The position numbers were made by a program, and so were the translations under genes. This document shows positions 1 through 14,819 of a stretch of DNA of 64,000 nucleotides, one piece after another (position 1 is the stretch's first letter; the number at the start of each line of letters is the position of its first letter). Under the pieces are notes generated by a model. It worked only from the letters and a program-made list of their open reading frames with translations. It ran no database searches and was not told the DNA's origin. The stretch comes from Holacanthus passer (lineage: Eukaryota > Chordata > Actinopteri > Pomacanthidae). The stretch covers positions 921,001-985,000 of the forward strand of contig JAFREQ010000103.1 of NCBI GenBank assembly GCA_025331565.1, given 5' to 3'.

Positions 1-3000
1 AAGTAAGCATAGGAAACACCCCCTCTTTGCTACAGTGTGAAGGTCCTTGACCCTAACACAGCTGCACTTTATTCATATAGTGAAAGTTAGAGAAGGTCAG
101 GAAGGTGCCCTCCGCTCCTTTGGCATCAAGAGACTCCGATTGAGCGCAGGAGTCCCCGGCAGGAAGCCTCCGTTACAGGCCTGAGTTCAGAGGTCGTGTT
201 TTGGAGAGTCAGCTGAGGGAAGCCGGGGGAAGGTGAAGTCATTGCCAGTCAGGCCTGATTTGGCTGAGGGCGATCGTGTTACGACAGCAGGAACCTCCGC
301 ATGGCTCTCAGGCCTCGAGGCTCTGCGTCTCACCTGACCATCGGGCATCCTCTGTTCTCTGAGGAAGCTCGGCTGTTATCGAACCCCCGTGCACAGCGCT
401 CTCCTCTAATAATGCTAACTAAATCCCCAGTGCAGGTCAAGTTCACGGTGAGCTCTTAGAGTAGAATGATAAATGAATGATCATAACACCCAAGCTTGGA
501 TTACTGAATAAAAAGGAGGCCAAACTGCAGCAATATAATTTCATGAAGTCAAAAAGACCAAGCAATTAGCAAAAAAAGTGCTAAATAGCTTTGTCTTATC
601 ATGATAATTACAATGTGTTTTATTTGTTTTGATTGGTTCCTGAATTGCTGGACGCCCACATTTTGCAGTCATTCATATAGTTTTGCTGTTTCGGCAGCGG
701 ATTTTCTGTGGTTGGAAAAACTTTTGAGCGCATCATCTTCCTGTGCCGCAAAAAAAAACAAAACAACAAAACCCCCGCCCCAAAAAACTATGACAAAATT
801 CATTTAAGTCAACTCGCAAAAAAAGAAAAAAAAAACCCAACTCTTAAATTGTGATGTTTCTCTGATCGACAAGACAAGCATTGAGTTAACTGTTCCGTGC
901 TTCACTCACTTCACTAGTTTCTGTGTAGACAATGAACAACATCGATGATCAAAAATGGCTCACATGGAGACAATTTCAGAATTATGACGTGAAAAAAAAT
1001 AACGATTGAATCTGATTATCTGACTATCATAGCCTACCAATGATTTCTGGAGGTTACAGAAAAAAAAAATTACAGACCAATATTGTTTGTTATAGCACGG
1101 TGTTTTGCTGTCTGTTAAGCCTTCAAAGTCATGCGTGTGTTACTCAAGCCGGACTTTCTAACCTAGATTGTATCTTCTCAGCAGTACCTGTAGCAACATG
1201 CCCACACCTACGCAGCCCCTTGTGTTTTTTAAAGCCGTGCTATTTTTGGTCTGAAAGCCCGCTGGGCCTTCTGCTATGGTTGATCTCAGACAACCTGTCA
1301 CACATGAGCAAACTGTTGCCCACCTGTGCGTCTCACGCAGTTACTTTGATAACTAAAATGGTCTGTACTGTACTGTAATGTGCACTAGAGGTACTCCACC
1401 ACCCCTTCTAGCAACTGCAAATCATTTTCCATCATAGTAGATACAGACAGATTATTTTAGCCAGGTCAACATCCAGCCAGCAGCCACACCCGATGGAGAC
1501 AGGGGTTTAACTACAGGCCATTGCCAAGAAATACAGGTAGGCCTTCACAAAGGAGCTCAATTGTCCATTGAACTGTTGAACGCAGCTGGCATCACACTCA
1601 TATTTTTATGTCACTCTCACACCTGCCTGAAATAGATCTCCCAGCCGCCCGGCCCTCAGTATAAGTCCTGACAGGCCTGGGCTGCGGTTTACTGATTGCA
1701 CTGGCACTACGGCTAATAAAGGATGTCACTCAGTTTAACTAAGACTAGCAGGTCACGTTTTTCTATTTTTTTTTTCAGCAGGGGAGTATTTGCGGCGCAG
1801 TTTTCCACTGTTTTTGTTTATTCATGAGAGGGTATCCTCCCAGATACAGCTTTCCATTATTAACCTACTCAACTGAAGAAAGAGAAAAACAAAAATAAGT
1901 TTCCAACGCTGGTAAGAGGGATGCCAGGTCACAGAGAGTTCATGTATGAACGTATCTGACAATAAACATATAACTTTGCATTGTTGTTGTGTAACATAAA
2001 GCCGCAGTTTTTGTTTTTTTTCAATAGCATATAGAGATCATGAAAGTGGAAAGTAACCCTCTGGTATGTTTTATGAAATGCTACAACTAGCTTTACAAGG
2101 CCTAGTTTACAGAGGAGATCTTGTACTATACCCATGCCCATCTGTATTATGCAAGGGGCTGAATTATTGGAGCCAAATTCCACTCTGAACAAAATGTTCC
2201 CCAGCATGTCTGACTGCTTTCCCTTCTTCTGCATATTTGTGGTTATCTAGTCACTTCATGAAAGGTGAGACAGACGCAAAAATGAAGAGCTGTCATGTGG
2301 GAGACTTTGACTTAAAAGGAAAAACAGAAAAATGTGTGACACTTGAGCTCAGTCCTTTTTCTGCCAAACATAATCAAAACTGAATTCAATAATATTGATT
2401 GGATGAAAAAAAATATTTCAAGTAAAATGAAATTAAATGCACTTTGAAGAGCTGTGGCCAAAGACAATCTGAGAAGCTCAAAACACATGTGCACAGTCAT
2501 TACCTGCGTGTGTGTCACTCAGGTTTCATTCTTTAAAATTTCTTCATTTCCCAGAAGTTGTCGCAACTAAATAGTGACATGAGCTACGCCAATAAATGGC
2601 TATAAATAGCAGCTTGGTGTTGTCTTGTGGTGTAACAGTTGGCCACATCCTGTTTCTGAGATTCTCATGTTGCCACCAGAGTACATAGATGAAATGCAGA
2701 GGCCAGTGTTTTACCTTTTTTTTCTCTCTTTATCGCTCGTTTCTTCAGAATGGAACATCATCGGTCATGCCAATGGAAAATATCAGTTGATAAAGCACAA
2801 AGAAATAACACTGCAGTTAATATGTGGGCGGAGGAGACGTCACTCTTTTTTTATGGTGACTGAAAAGAAGAAAGGAAGTTTTCCTCTGAGAAAAATAAAG
2901 GGCACATTTGTGGCTTTTTGCCACTGAACTGCTGGGTTTTCCCTTTCCTTCTTCAAAATGACCTGGAGCTGTTTTCTCACCTCGGCTCACGGAGAAGAGC

Positions 3001-6000
3001 AACGACATTAAAGTTTGATCGTTCAATTGTTGCATGTGCTTGCACTTCCTTTATGTCCTGCCATGGCAGAGCTAAAAATAACCTCATCGTGTAAATGCCT
3101 GTTTAGCCCGGAGTTGAAAACAGGCAGCAGTGTTGGCACAGGTTGGATTTTTCCATTGGGAGTTCCTCCTGTTTAGGGAGGTGAGTCCCAACCAACCTGT
3201 TTGTGTGTGTGTGGTGTGTGTGTGCAAATAGGTGGGTGTTTGGCTGCATATCAGAGAGCAGGGCATGCTATTATAGGTGTGTGGCCTACTTCTTTAATTC
3301 ATTCTACTATTTTATATTTTCTTAAATATTTTATTTATTTACTTACGTATCTATTTTTGCCTCCATTGTTTGCACTAAGTGTGCACTTAATTTCTCATAG
3401 ATTAGTTCAGCTGACATCATTACCTTTGTCATACAAGAAAAAGATTAAACGTAAAACCACCTCACAGCATTGAAATGTTTGGCCGTTAAAAAGCCTCCAT
3501 CTTGTTTTCTATAAAGTGTTGTTTTTGTCTTCATCAGTGCAGATGCACCATTCACCAAACAGTATCTAGTGATAACAAACTGCAGGCCTACACTGGGCCT
3601 CAGAGTGGGTGGACTTCCTGTCTCGGCTCCTCACCGCCGATGGTGGTTTCACCAGACTCTCTCTCTCTGTGTCTGCATCAGCCCACTTTATCACAACAAT
3701 GCTCTATAACTGAGGAGCTTCTTGTTTGCGTCGAGCCACGGGGCTCAGGGTCCTCGCCATCTTTGCAGTCACTTCCCACTGTTTTGCCAAAGAACACAGA
3801 GCAGATAAAGGCTGGGGACTGATCTGTGTCTGCCCGACTGTGGGAAAGGCGCGGGCACAGGAACTAGAGCAGGAAAGACAAGACGGTGACTTGAAAACAG
3901 AGATGTGTGTATGGGGCCGATATGAGTGTTAGAGGCTGGTAATGACAGTGATATGTTTGGATTGCGGCTACTGATATCAACTATTTTTCAACGTGACCAC
4001 ATCTATGCCAAGTATTCAGTGTAGTGTTGCCTCATGTGACATTATTTACTGCAAGGTGCACGCACTAAAGAGTTACATCGTGTACAGTCAAAGTGCTCTC
4101 TGTTAATAAATCCAATCTCATTGGATGAAGGCAAAATTTAAACTCGAACATAAAAGCATGCAAACAAAATGTGACTCACTCATTGCTCAACATTTATCCT
4201 GGGACTAAGAGAGGCATTAGGTGCACACTTTTTAACTAATCACCTCTCTTCCCCCTGCATTCCCAGGGATCATAGCTGGATTTTACTGCTACGGGGCCCA
4301 GGGCAAAAAGGAGCTGCGGGGCCCCTATTAATCCCTGTATACCTCCCAGCCCCGCTGTGCAATATGTACAGTTTTTGTACTAGAATACTGCCTTCCCCCA
4401 GATTTCCTATGTGGTTATTTGAATTGATTTTACATTCATTTATGAATATGCAGCATATGAACACAAACCTGAAATGATGAAGGCCTTAAAACCAGCCATA
4501 GACACAATGAGGCCCTGTTAAGATTCTGAAATAAAGCAGGAGCCACCAGAGAGTCCTTATTGTGTCCTGTACTTTTGTGGTGCATATTCCTAAAAGAAAT
4601 TTCAATGAAGGCAGTGATCCATTGATTTATTATTGTACTTCTATCAAAAAAAAGAGGCTTGTATATCCTGACCTTTAGTCTCTGGTATGAGTCACACCAC
4701 AAAACCCTCAATACTACACTTCCCACAATGCAACTTTATAGCATCTTTCTTTAGACCCTCCCTGTCTGGCAAACTTAAACCAACCCAAACTGAGATCCTT
4801 TTTTGTCAGACTTTAGAATATGATAATGACAAATAAATGTTATTTATACAGCACTTTTTTAAACAATCACATAAGACTGTTTTAACACATCACAAGTAAA
4901 CTGATCTTAATATGTAAAATCTGGGGCCCTTTAAATTAGTATGCACAAATTGAAACAGAGCAAGTCTCAACCTCTCTGGGGCCCTGGAGTCCTACAGCAT
5001 CCTATCACAAACCTTGCCTCTGTAACTTCCAGGCCACCTCTTTTCATTAAATGCAATAGTGTTTTAATGATCTGAATTGTTATCCAGTGTGACGAGTTCA
5101 TCATGACAAGCAACTTCTCCTTTCTTCCCGCAGTTAACGAGATCATCAGGAACGACCTCTCCAGCATTTCCGTGCACACTCACGCATAGACGTCCAGAAG
5201 TCTTCTGCAGCAGCACACACACACACACAAACACACACACAAACACAAACTGCAGCATCATCAACAAAAAGAGGACAAAAAACAACACCTAGAGATCCAG
5301 ATGATGGAAGAATAAAGTTTTGACCAGGATCTTCCACCTGAGCATCAGCTCGTCCTCACTCAAAGACTGGCTGCAGATTCACATTGACAATCGCTGGCAA
5401 GCTCAATTTGAATAAACAGATGAATGTTATATTTACAAAAAAAGGGAAGTGATATCAGGGGCAAAGTATACGACTACACTTGCCTTAATTCACAGCAGAT
5501 GTTCTTTAGTGGACCAAACAGCTCAATGAGACTGAATTACTTCTATCGTTGACAAAATGACAATCTTCATTTCCAGTGTGATCTGTATGTAAATGCATGG
5601 ACTAGCTAATGGGACAATAAGTGTCACGCTTCATCACTTTGGTTCATTTCGTTTGTGCAGTCAGTCCACGACGACCGAATCGGTGCCTTACAGCAGTGAT
5701 ACTGACAGCAAACAACAGCAGCAGTCACACAGATGCAAATGGTTCACTGTAACCCAAAGTGGAAGTTTTTATATGACCTTTTTGTATCATTTCAATTTGT
5801 TTACAGGGAAACAGAATAAAAAAAAAAGGCTGGAAAATATGTAGGGAGTATGTGAATAGATTAGAATTGTATTTTTTCCTGCTTCCTCATTATTATCTCA
5901 TTGTTCATTTATACTGAATGTTATTGTATGATATTCTTTTGTATAAACACGTATTTGAAAATGTACTTATGTATGCCTTATGCTTATATCATGCTATTTA

Positions 6001-8649
6001 GCTTTTCCTTTTTATGTCTTCCCCTGATATGATTTGTACCATTTCTACCACCTTGCATTATGCTTTTCACCTTAGTGCCTATTTTTTATCATCCTGCCCC
6101 GGTCTTCCAGTCCCTCCCGTCCAAACCATGACATGATGATGCACAGACAATCAGAGAAATATACAAAACATATCCTATGACAACAGTTCCTGCTTGAGGG
6201 GGCTTATAAAGGCAGGTTTTCTTCTTCCCCAGCTATAAGATAGTTGAACAATGGTATGCTTACCTGCTCACTTTAAATGAGAATACTCGTGGACAATATA
6301 TATTTGTCTGTTACTTCTTGCACTGCAGGTTTGCTTGTAAATAGGCACAGGGATAATCTACGTATGCCACAGGCTCAGTTTTACTCATCCACTGAGGAGT
6401 TGGCAGGACTGTTACATACTGTCGGCAATAATTGATCTGAGCAAACCAAAGGATTTTATCTTTGGTGAAATTATTGTCCAAGTTTCCTTTTTCTGTCGGA
6501 GACTTTAGCGAAGAGCGGCTCCCCGTACAAAAAAGAAAAGAAAAAAAAACATTATGCACTTTACCGTAGAAACAGAGCAGATTTTCTTGCTTCCAGACCA
6601 AATATTGTAGATTGATTTCCATGTCGTGTCATAAACTTACCGACTCTTCTTCCACACAGCTGCAGTCTTTTCCATGTTATCTGTCTTTTGGAGCATGCAC
6701 ATCGTAATAATGTTGGGGATCATTTAGCTGACAGTAGCTTACAATATAGCTTCCTAATACATTTTTGGACATATAGTATAATAGCATGACTAAACTGTAT
6801 GAATAAGGTTTCTATTTTGTGCCTTACTCTCTTTCTTGGCTACAAGATCGTCGCAAGTCTATATTGCTTTTCTGTGTAGGCACAAGGTGAAACATATTTC
6901 TCTTTAATATGAAATATTTATGAAAAATGAAATGTGTTTTAAGTGCATTTAATGTGTTCTCAACAATGAATTAATAAATGGCATAATGGTGACCATACAT
7001 ATTATAAGTTCTCTTTTTTTTTTTTTGAGAAAGTCTATTACAGATTTTGTGACCCTTTTCATATTTCTTCTCTAAAGTAAGACTAAGCTTCTGGAATGTT
7101 TCATTATTTTTAACTGTTCAGGTTTTTGACATCAGATATTTGTAAGCAGTTACTTGGCCACTATATGGCTATTTATATAGCATCCAAACTATTTCTTGGT
7201 CATCTGCGTGATTTGTGTTCTTGTTTCGACTCCAAACAAACTTATATTTCTCTTACTGGAAGACTGGAAGATCACTTTCATCAGTATATTATGGATTTTA
7301 TGAGCCTTTTCATGTTACTTTTTTAAAGTAAAAAGGTTGGGAATTTGTTCAGAAACTCAGCTAGTTCAATTTATCTGAAATATTACATTTTGTATAAAAA
7401 GAAATATTGAATCAGTTGTTGATGGATTCAGCCTTTTTTTTTCTCAGTTTTTCCCTCAATTTATGCTAAAAGCATTCTTTGACTATTACATGCATGGCCC
7501 ATATGGCTATGCTTTAGTTTTAAGGCCTTCACTGTAACTACTTGGCTGAGTGATCTTCTTGTGTTATACAGCTTGACCTTAGTAAACCTCAGACTGTTCC
7601 AGCCTGTACCTATATCCCAAATAAAACCTGAAAAGGAGACAGCTTGACATTGACAAGAGAAAGGAAAAATATTGTTTTTCATCCCACTTTTTTTTTTTTG
7701 GTAGACAAAACAAAAATGTATCACACTGATTTTTAATTTAATATTTACATTCATGTCTTTACTTACAGTATTTAGTTGTACTTGTATTATTAGTACTAGC
7801 TGTTTTACTTCTTACAATTTTTCCCATTCATTTGCCAGCAGAGAGCACACTTGGTATTTGACTGCCTTCCACTTTTGTTTCAGACCGAAATACAAACAGA
7901 CCTACACTATACTTACAAAGATAAAATGCAACAAGCTGCTGATATGCCAAGTACAAGCAGGGGCCTGTGTGTTTTCCAGTGAGTATTGTTAGAGGTGGCT
8001 AGTTATGCTCCTCGCCATGGGAGCTGTGCCACGCTCCTGTGTACCACCTGCCAGTCCTCCAGACTTTTTCCATCCAGCAAAGTTATGAAGCGCCCATCCC
8101 CATAGTGACAGAAGGCAAGCCTAGGCGGTGCTCCCCTGTACGACCGTGGTAAGCCCAAAATAGCCCCACTATTTACAGATGCAGTCACGCCCCTTTTTCC
8201 TGGCACCCTGTTCTTCTTACCTTAGTCTTCCTCTGACAGCGCCGTACCCTTTGACACAGTGGAGAGATGACTCGGGGCCATAGTTTCCACAAAGCAGTAC
8301 AAGCAGAGTCTAACTAAAGCAGTGGAATATTCATAATCTGAAAACAAATTGAGCTTCTATCTACTGATATCTGTTGAAAGATGCTTTTAATTTTTTAATG
8401 ACAAAAATAGACAACAATTCTTTTTTAAAATATATTCGGTGGAAATCAGTCTTTCAGTTGCAGGAGCAAAATACTGAATTATGCATGCTTAAACAGCAAA
8501 TGCTCAAAAGGTTTATTTGCTTTAGCTTTTTAGTATATAGACCAACATTTGCACATGCTACATGTTTTGTAAAGCACTCTGAGCTGCATTTCTTGTATGC
8601 TTATTTGCTTTCAAAGGTTAGATGAGAAGATTAAAACAACTTCGATATC

Positions 8650-8800
8650 TGCCCTTTAAATATGAAGCTATGGCAGGGAGAGGGTTAACTAACATACACT
8701 GGAAATGGAAGAAACAGATAACTTGGTTCTGTCCAATGGTAACAAAATATGCCTACCTCTAAAGGTCACTAATTAAAATCTGGTTTGCCTGAGCTATCCA
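8650..8800. repeat. Degenerate copy of the GCTTAGCATAAAG-type repeat
   Basis: Shares ATATGAAGCTA, ACTGGAAATGGAAGAAACAG, GGTTCTGTCCAATGGTAACA and TCACTAATTAAAATC with 12.6-12.75 kb. Confidence 0.55.
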
Positions 8801-9048
8801 AGAATTGAACCATGAAAACAAAAAGTTATGGTTTTCACAGGGCACTTACAGTATGTGCTATTAAAATCCAACTCAAATTAAAATGCATTTTTTGTCTGCT
8901 CCAGCATACATATCTGCTCTGTAAATCACTTGTCCTGTGTTCTCGTTTAAGAAGAATCAGAAATCATAAAGGAGAAATTCATATATATATATATTATTTC
9001 ATGATGGTGCCCCCTAGTTTTCCATTAATTTGAAGAAATACTGTTCCA

Positions 9049-9072
9049 GTCTCCATCTACGTAGATGGAGAC
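9049..9072. repeat. Perfect 24-bp palindrome
   Basis: Two 12-base arms (GTCTCCATCTAC and its reverse complement) meet with no spacer. There is no neighbouring gene, so its role is unknown. Confidence 0.85.
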
Positions 9073-10231
9073 CTTGTTTTGATTCAGTCGATCAAAACGA
9101 CAAACCAGTAACATCATACGTGGAGTTTTCAGACTAGATAGTTTCTAAGCTGCTCAGCTGCAGCACGTTGAACAGCATGTAAACATACCTGCAAATGTCA
9201 TTTTGGTCGGGTCAGACGCCACTGTGGATTTTTTTTCCTGGATTCATGTGGTGTCGGAATAATCAGAAAAATCAGTTCCCGACTGGGAAAATTCAAGTCA
9301 GGACAACAACTCGGAAAGTCTGCGACAATTTTGTTACACGATTTCCCCACTTTGACGTCATATAGAAATATGAAACATGGCGGACGAAAATAAATGTTTG
9401 CGTAATGGTAACCGTTGATCAATTTGTGTGTTGCATGTCGTTTTTTGCTAACGTGTAATTTGAAAGAAGGCACTAGGTGTGACCATTAATTGCCGGAGTG
9501 ATCCAGATTAGTTTGAAAACTTATTTACAACACATCTTCTTCATCCATGTTGTTTCCACGTTATAAACTAAAAAGTTCATGAACACCTTCCCAGCTCATT
9601 AAATGGGAGATACAACATGGTCATGAGTGAGCTGTTGGGGTGCAGGCGAGCTGTTCCCCTCTGTTTCTAATATGCAAAGCTTAGCTGTCTTCTGTCTGTA
9701 CGCTTCATATTGAGCAGACTGATATGAGCATGGTAATGATCTTCTCATCTAACTTTTTGGCAAGAAAGTGAAGAAGTGTGTTCTGCACAATATCAGTCTA
9801 TTCCCTTTAAGGTGCTGTATAAATAAGAGCTTGAATGTCTGTGTTACTGTAAGAGTTTGAGAGCAGGATTCATACTCTGTCAGAATTGCTTTGAGTTTTA
9901 GATTAATAGAATATGTGGCTCACACAAGTTGCGTTCAAATAAATGGCTCCAATGTGTGACATTTGTCCGCGTATACTGTTTTCATTTAGTCACAGCGAAG
10001 CTCTACAGCAACATGTTTGTGTGCCAGGAAAATTGTTTTATTGCATTTCTTATCTGATTCTGACAAATTTTTTTAATAAAAACAGTCATTGGCATTAGAA
10101 ATTTGTTGGTAGCTACGGCCTCCTTGGCTTTAGCTGCTGAGGTCGTGTACAAATGATTTCTTGGTAATCTGTAGGATTTGTGTTTTTCTCTGAACTCCAA
10201 ACAAACTGATATTTTCCTGCTGGAAATTTGA

Positions 10232-10256
10232 TGTGTGTGTGTGTGTGTGTGTGTGT
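10232..10256. repeat. (TG)n microsatellite
   Basis: A TG dinucleotide run of about 25 bp in gene-free DNA. Confidence 0.9.
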
Positions 10257-12194
10257 AAAACTTCCTTTTTCCATGTTTTCAATGATTTTGCCAGGAAAAG
10301 AAAAACCGTGACGTTCTATTGAAAATAATATTTGATTGTATGAAATTAGAGCTCCCCTCGTGCAGCGGGAGCTGTGGCTGAGCTCAGATGAAGCCTGATC
10401 AAATGACTTGATTGATTTATAATCTGACTGACTTGCTGATACAGATTGAGCGACTGACTGGCGGACTGAGACCCCAGCGTCCCTGCAGTGGAGACAACAG
10501 CACAGACAAGCAAAAAGCAATCTCTGATCATGATTGCAGCGCGTGTCGTTTTCTCCCCGGGGCCCACATGCGCATAGCACCTGGCAGAGGGCACGACTTA
10601 GAAGTTTCATTGTACGGATTTATGGTGTCTTTACGGCCCTGCTTCCTCCCTCGGTGTATCCCCACAGAGCCCTTGATTTTGGCTTTTATAAAGTGAGTGC
10701 ATAGGCACAGCACTGGAGCTCCTGCCCTCGTCTCTCACCGTCCATCTGCAGGCAGTAAATCCTCAATATACCTCTGTTATGAAGGGCATGTTGAGAGAAC
10801 CATAGAGGTGACTTTAAGAGATGCTTTAAGAGATAATTGCTTGACCATACTGAGGGACCTTTGATAGTTTTGTCCCATAAGCCGGTTCTACATTTGATCT
10901 TTTTTGGTCCCTTGAGGCCGTTATTGTGATTTTCTTTTTTTCAGAAACACATGTCAGATGACTATAAACAGAGCGTCTTTTCAATTACCTTTCGGATGAT
11001 AAAGAAAGAAGACGAGGACCATATGTGTGTGGATTTGAGCATATGTTTACATGTGTTTTTTTAATCTGCTTAGGGTGGGGTTTTGGGGCTCCACAGGTGT
11101 ATGCGGACCCCCCTTCACGGGACCGTTTCACATGTGACAGGACCAGCAGATGACCCGCTGACATGCTGACATGGTCACATCTTTGCGGACCCACAGACAA
11201 ATCACCTTTTTAAAAGACACTTTAAGAGACCCTCTGAAAGGCAACCAGATGGGGCCTGGAAAATCTTGTGCCGTCTTTTATTCTCCATCTGCAATCATTC
11301 AGCTTGATTCGCTCTCTCTTTTGTGATGCGTGAAATGTTGTGCAAGGATTTATAAAAATTTAGCGGCGGGACAGATGTTTGCGCTTAAGAGATGTGAAAA
11401 GTGAGAATTATCTTTAAGGGTCTGTTTATATGATCGCAACACGTGAGTTCTCTATTCTCCACATCAAAGTTGATGCGTTCAATATCCCTCTCTAGTTCAC
11501 TCTGAGAGCTCTATTTCTTCATCAAAAACTCCAAGACATCCCAAGCAATCATTCTTCCATTGTTTGCTGTAAACGTTTCGGTACATATACAGAATGTTTA
11601 TGTTGAAGTACATTGTAGCGCGCATTAGGGATGCTCTTAATGGGCTACAGTAAAAGCCCTTGCTAGTCAAGAGTTCAGGCAGGTGCAGACTCTTACAGTA
11701 GATAAAGGAGCCTGGCACTGGAGATGAGTTCACGACAATCACTGTGAGGCTTTTAGACGCCTTCTCCAAGCTCAATCTTCATTTCCCCTGACACTGATTT
11801 TGCAATAAGGATCCGGAGAAAAGGGGAATGTCCATCTATTCATTTTAATGATCCCTCATTATTGACTGCTGGCAGGGAGGGGGCGGGCAAAGGTAATGAT
11901 TCTTTGTCTTTGCTGGCCAATCACTCCTCTTAAAGGAATAAGACTCTAAATAAGGCCACTAATGGATGCCCAGTATGACCTAAGGCTGACCCCACATGCA
12001 ACCCATGCGAACTGACTTCCCGACATGAAGGAGTGAGAGTTCGCTGCTTTAGCCATTTCTTTTTTTTTTTTATTGGTTTGGTTATGATTTGTCTGAAATA
12101 AAAGTTAAAATGTCTAACCACAACTTCAGCGTGGTCTATAAATATTGATTTTAAAAATAAATGAGATACAGCCATTATTTTTGCTTACTTTAGC

Positions 12195-12830
12195 TCAAAT
12201 TATTAAAGCAAAAGTTTGACATTTTGGGAAGGTAGGTTTTTTGCTTGCTTGCCAAGACTTTCTTGAAAAGATCGATACCACTTTCATTTCTGAAAGGTCT
12301 ACGTGAGGCCGGCAACCACTTAGCTTAGCTTAGCATAAAGACTCGAAACAGCCTGGTCCAATGTCCAAAGATGACAAAACCTGTCTTCCATCACCTCTGC
12401 AGCTCACTAATTAACATATGTTGTTTGATCTCTACAAAAACCTGTGTATTAAAATGACATGTTCTGGATTGACAGGGGATTATGTGCTGATTATAACTCG
12501 TACTATGTCACTTCCTTGAGTCTCCACTGGTTGTCTGACAACCTTATGGCGACAACAAGTCCCAAGGAAGTTTCTGCGCCCATCCAAAAAATAGTCTGAT
12601 TTTGTTACCATTGGATAAATATGAAGCTAAAGGCTGGAATCGGGCGGCTTAGCTTGGCACAAAGACTGGAAATGTAGAAAACAGCTAGCCTGGCTCTGTC
12701 CAAAGGTAACAGAAATCCACCTACCAGCGCCTATAAAGCTCGCACACTAACACAGTATATTTCGTTACATGTCGCTGTGAAAGTCACAGGGAGTCACTGC
12801 GCCCAACCAAGAAATAGTCCAGCTCGAAAC
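12195..12830. repeat. Teleost repeat of the GCTTAGCTTAGCATAAAGACT family, two tandem diverged copies
   Basis: Each half has an AGCTTAGC(A/T) block, ATAAAGACT or CAAAGACTGG, CCTGG(C/T)(C/T)C..GTCCAAAG, AGCTCACTAATTAAC or AGCTCGCACACTAAC, and a closing GCGCCCA(A/T)CCAA.AAATAGTC. A weaker copy lies at 8650-8800. Confidence 0.65.
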
Positions 12831-14778
12831 CTGCCATGAAACCACAACTTTCTTTCATAGCTTCGTATTTTACACAAAGACATGAAAGCGACATCAGTCT
12901 TCTCAACTGGCTCTCAGCAAGAAAGCACACGAGCACTTTTCCAAAAAAAACTTTTCAAATCTGCATACGGATTTCAGAAAATGGCTTTGAAAATACTTGC
13001 AAGAAAGAGATCTTACATTTTGGAGCTCCAGAAAATACTGATGCATGTTCTGTTTTTTGACTGTAGCTGCAGGTGATCTGATTTATAGAAATGTGAATGT
13101 GTGTGTGCACAGTAGCATCATTAGATCATCGTGCGCTCTGATATCAAATTATGCAGCCTTTAGTTTAGTATTTATGTGTGTGCATGAGTGTGTGTGTGTG
13201 TGTTAGCGAGCCTTGGCTGTCATCAGTCTATCAAGGTAATGAACCCTACTTTACTGCAGCCTCCAACAGCTCTTTAAGGCATACTTCACACCACTGAAGA
13301 AATACACTCAGGTATTAGTTGTTTTGCCTGGATGGTCTGCTGGATGATGGGTGGGCGGGGATGTTATTAGGAGCATTCATCTACAAGGCTCCCCAAGCCA
13401 TACTATACTGAAACTGACCACAAGACAACCCTATCATCCTCAAAGATTACCTGTCTCCTGCACTGTATATGAATGTTTTATCATAAAAGCTTTTCTTTTT
13501 TGCTAAGTGCCTCCTTGAGTGTTTGCTTTTAACTTTTGATTACTTTGTCTTGTTGCGAAGAAGAAAAAAGAAAAAGACCCGGCCCATTTGAATATAATGG
13601 ACTTAACGGGAAAGGTAGTCTCTCTTGCTTCATTGAAAGGATGTATCGCGGCGGTGCAATCCAACACAGTGGGTGTGAAAAAGTTTGCACAAAGTGGTCA
13701 TTTCAGTGCCGTGGAGTTGGAGTGTTTTTATCTTGACATTGTCAAAGTGGAGCAGGTGGAGAGAGTCAAGGGAAAAAACAGACATGACACAATCATATAA
13801 ATAAAACAGTATGGCAGACTTCGTATAGGATCCATATGTTTCCGTCTGTGAGGAAATATAGGATGTCATGCATTACAGTGTAAAAAGACTCATTTACAGC
13901 CATTAAAAGCCGCCCAATTCAACATCTCAGCTTTTGATGTGGTGGATCACATCTCATTTGGCTCTCTCATATATGATAGCCGAGTTTCTCTTTTATACAG
14001 TCGTGAGTCATTTAGAAGAAAAAATATTTTTCTCTCGTTTGGTCTAGACATTGAGGTTTCCAGCCCTTAGCCCCCCTCCTGCTCCTCTAGGTTTTTACCA
14101 GACGTCGCATTGTGAGAGGGGAATGGTCGATTGCATAACGGAAGGCGAGACTTGATCGTTCCTGGCCTTCTCGCAAAATTCAATCATTCTCTGCATACTC
14201 CAATCCCATGACGGCCCATTAAAGAGCAGCGCGGGCTAGGATTTCCCCTCATGTGTTTTAAATTGAAATTACGGTCACAATGTCTGCCATATGCATGAAT
14301 CAAGGAAGACAAGGAGCTTGGGGAAAAGGAGATATCAAAATAGTTGGACCGAAGGGGAGACAGAGAAAGGCAGGCAGAGAGATAAGGAAGTCTGCAGCCT
14401 TTCTCTCATTACGTTACTTGTGTCATCCTGCCACCCACATTCATACTGGGCAACATGTCCACCTGTCTCCATCTCAGTGCACTTGGATCATTTCATAATG
14501 CTTAAAGAGACCAGGAAAAAAAAAATTCTAATCGCAACTGTTTCCCCATACTTAGATATTTACCTATTGTCAAGCCAAACAGGTCTGTAGCTTTTAAACT
14601 CAGCACACCGTAAGTCATAGAAACTACAGGGAGAGATAAGAGGAATAGGTGAAGTATGAGACACCCGGAGATGATGACCCCAGATGTTCTCTGGAGGAAC
14701 CACTGGGATCTGAATCAGACTATGACTGGCCACGAGTTCCTCATTCCTATTTGTCCCTGTGGACTGGAGGAAGGATAA

Positions 14779-14819
14779 ACACACACGCGTGCGCACACAC
14801 ACACACACACACACACACA
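14779..14819. repeat. (CA)n microsatellite
   Basis: A CA run of about 40 bp, interrupted by GCGTGCG near its start. Confidence 0.9.

Noticed and set aside
6311..6702. Minus-strand frame ending PCAYLQANLQCKK with a nearby GTAAGT donor at about 6640
   Set aside because: It looked exon-like, but I could not build a phase-consistent chain, recognise a domain or find partner exons.
10113..10610. 165-residue minus-strand frame
   Set aside because: It spans a TG microsatellite and encodes a His/Thr run and low-complexity sequence with no recognisable features.
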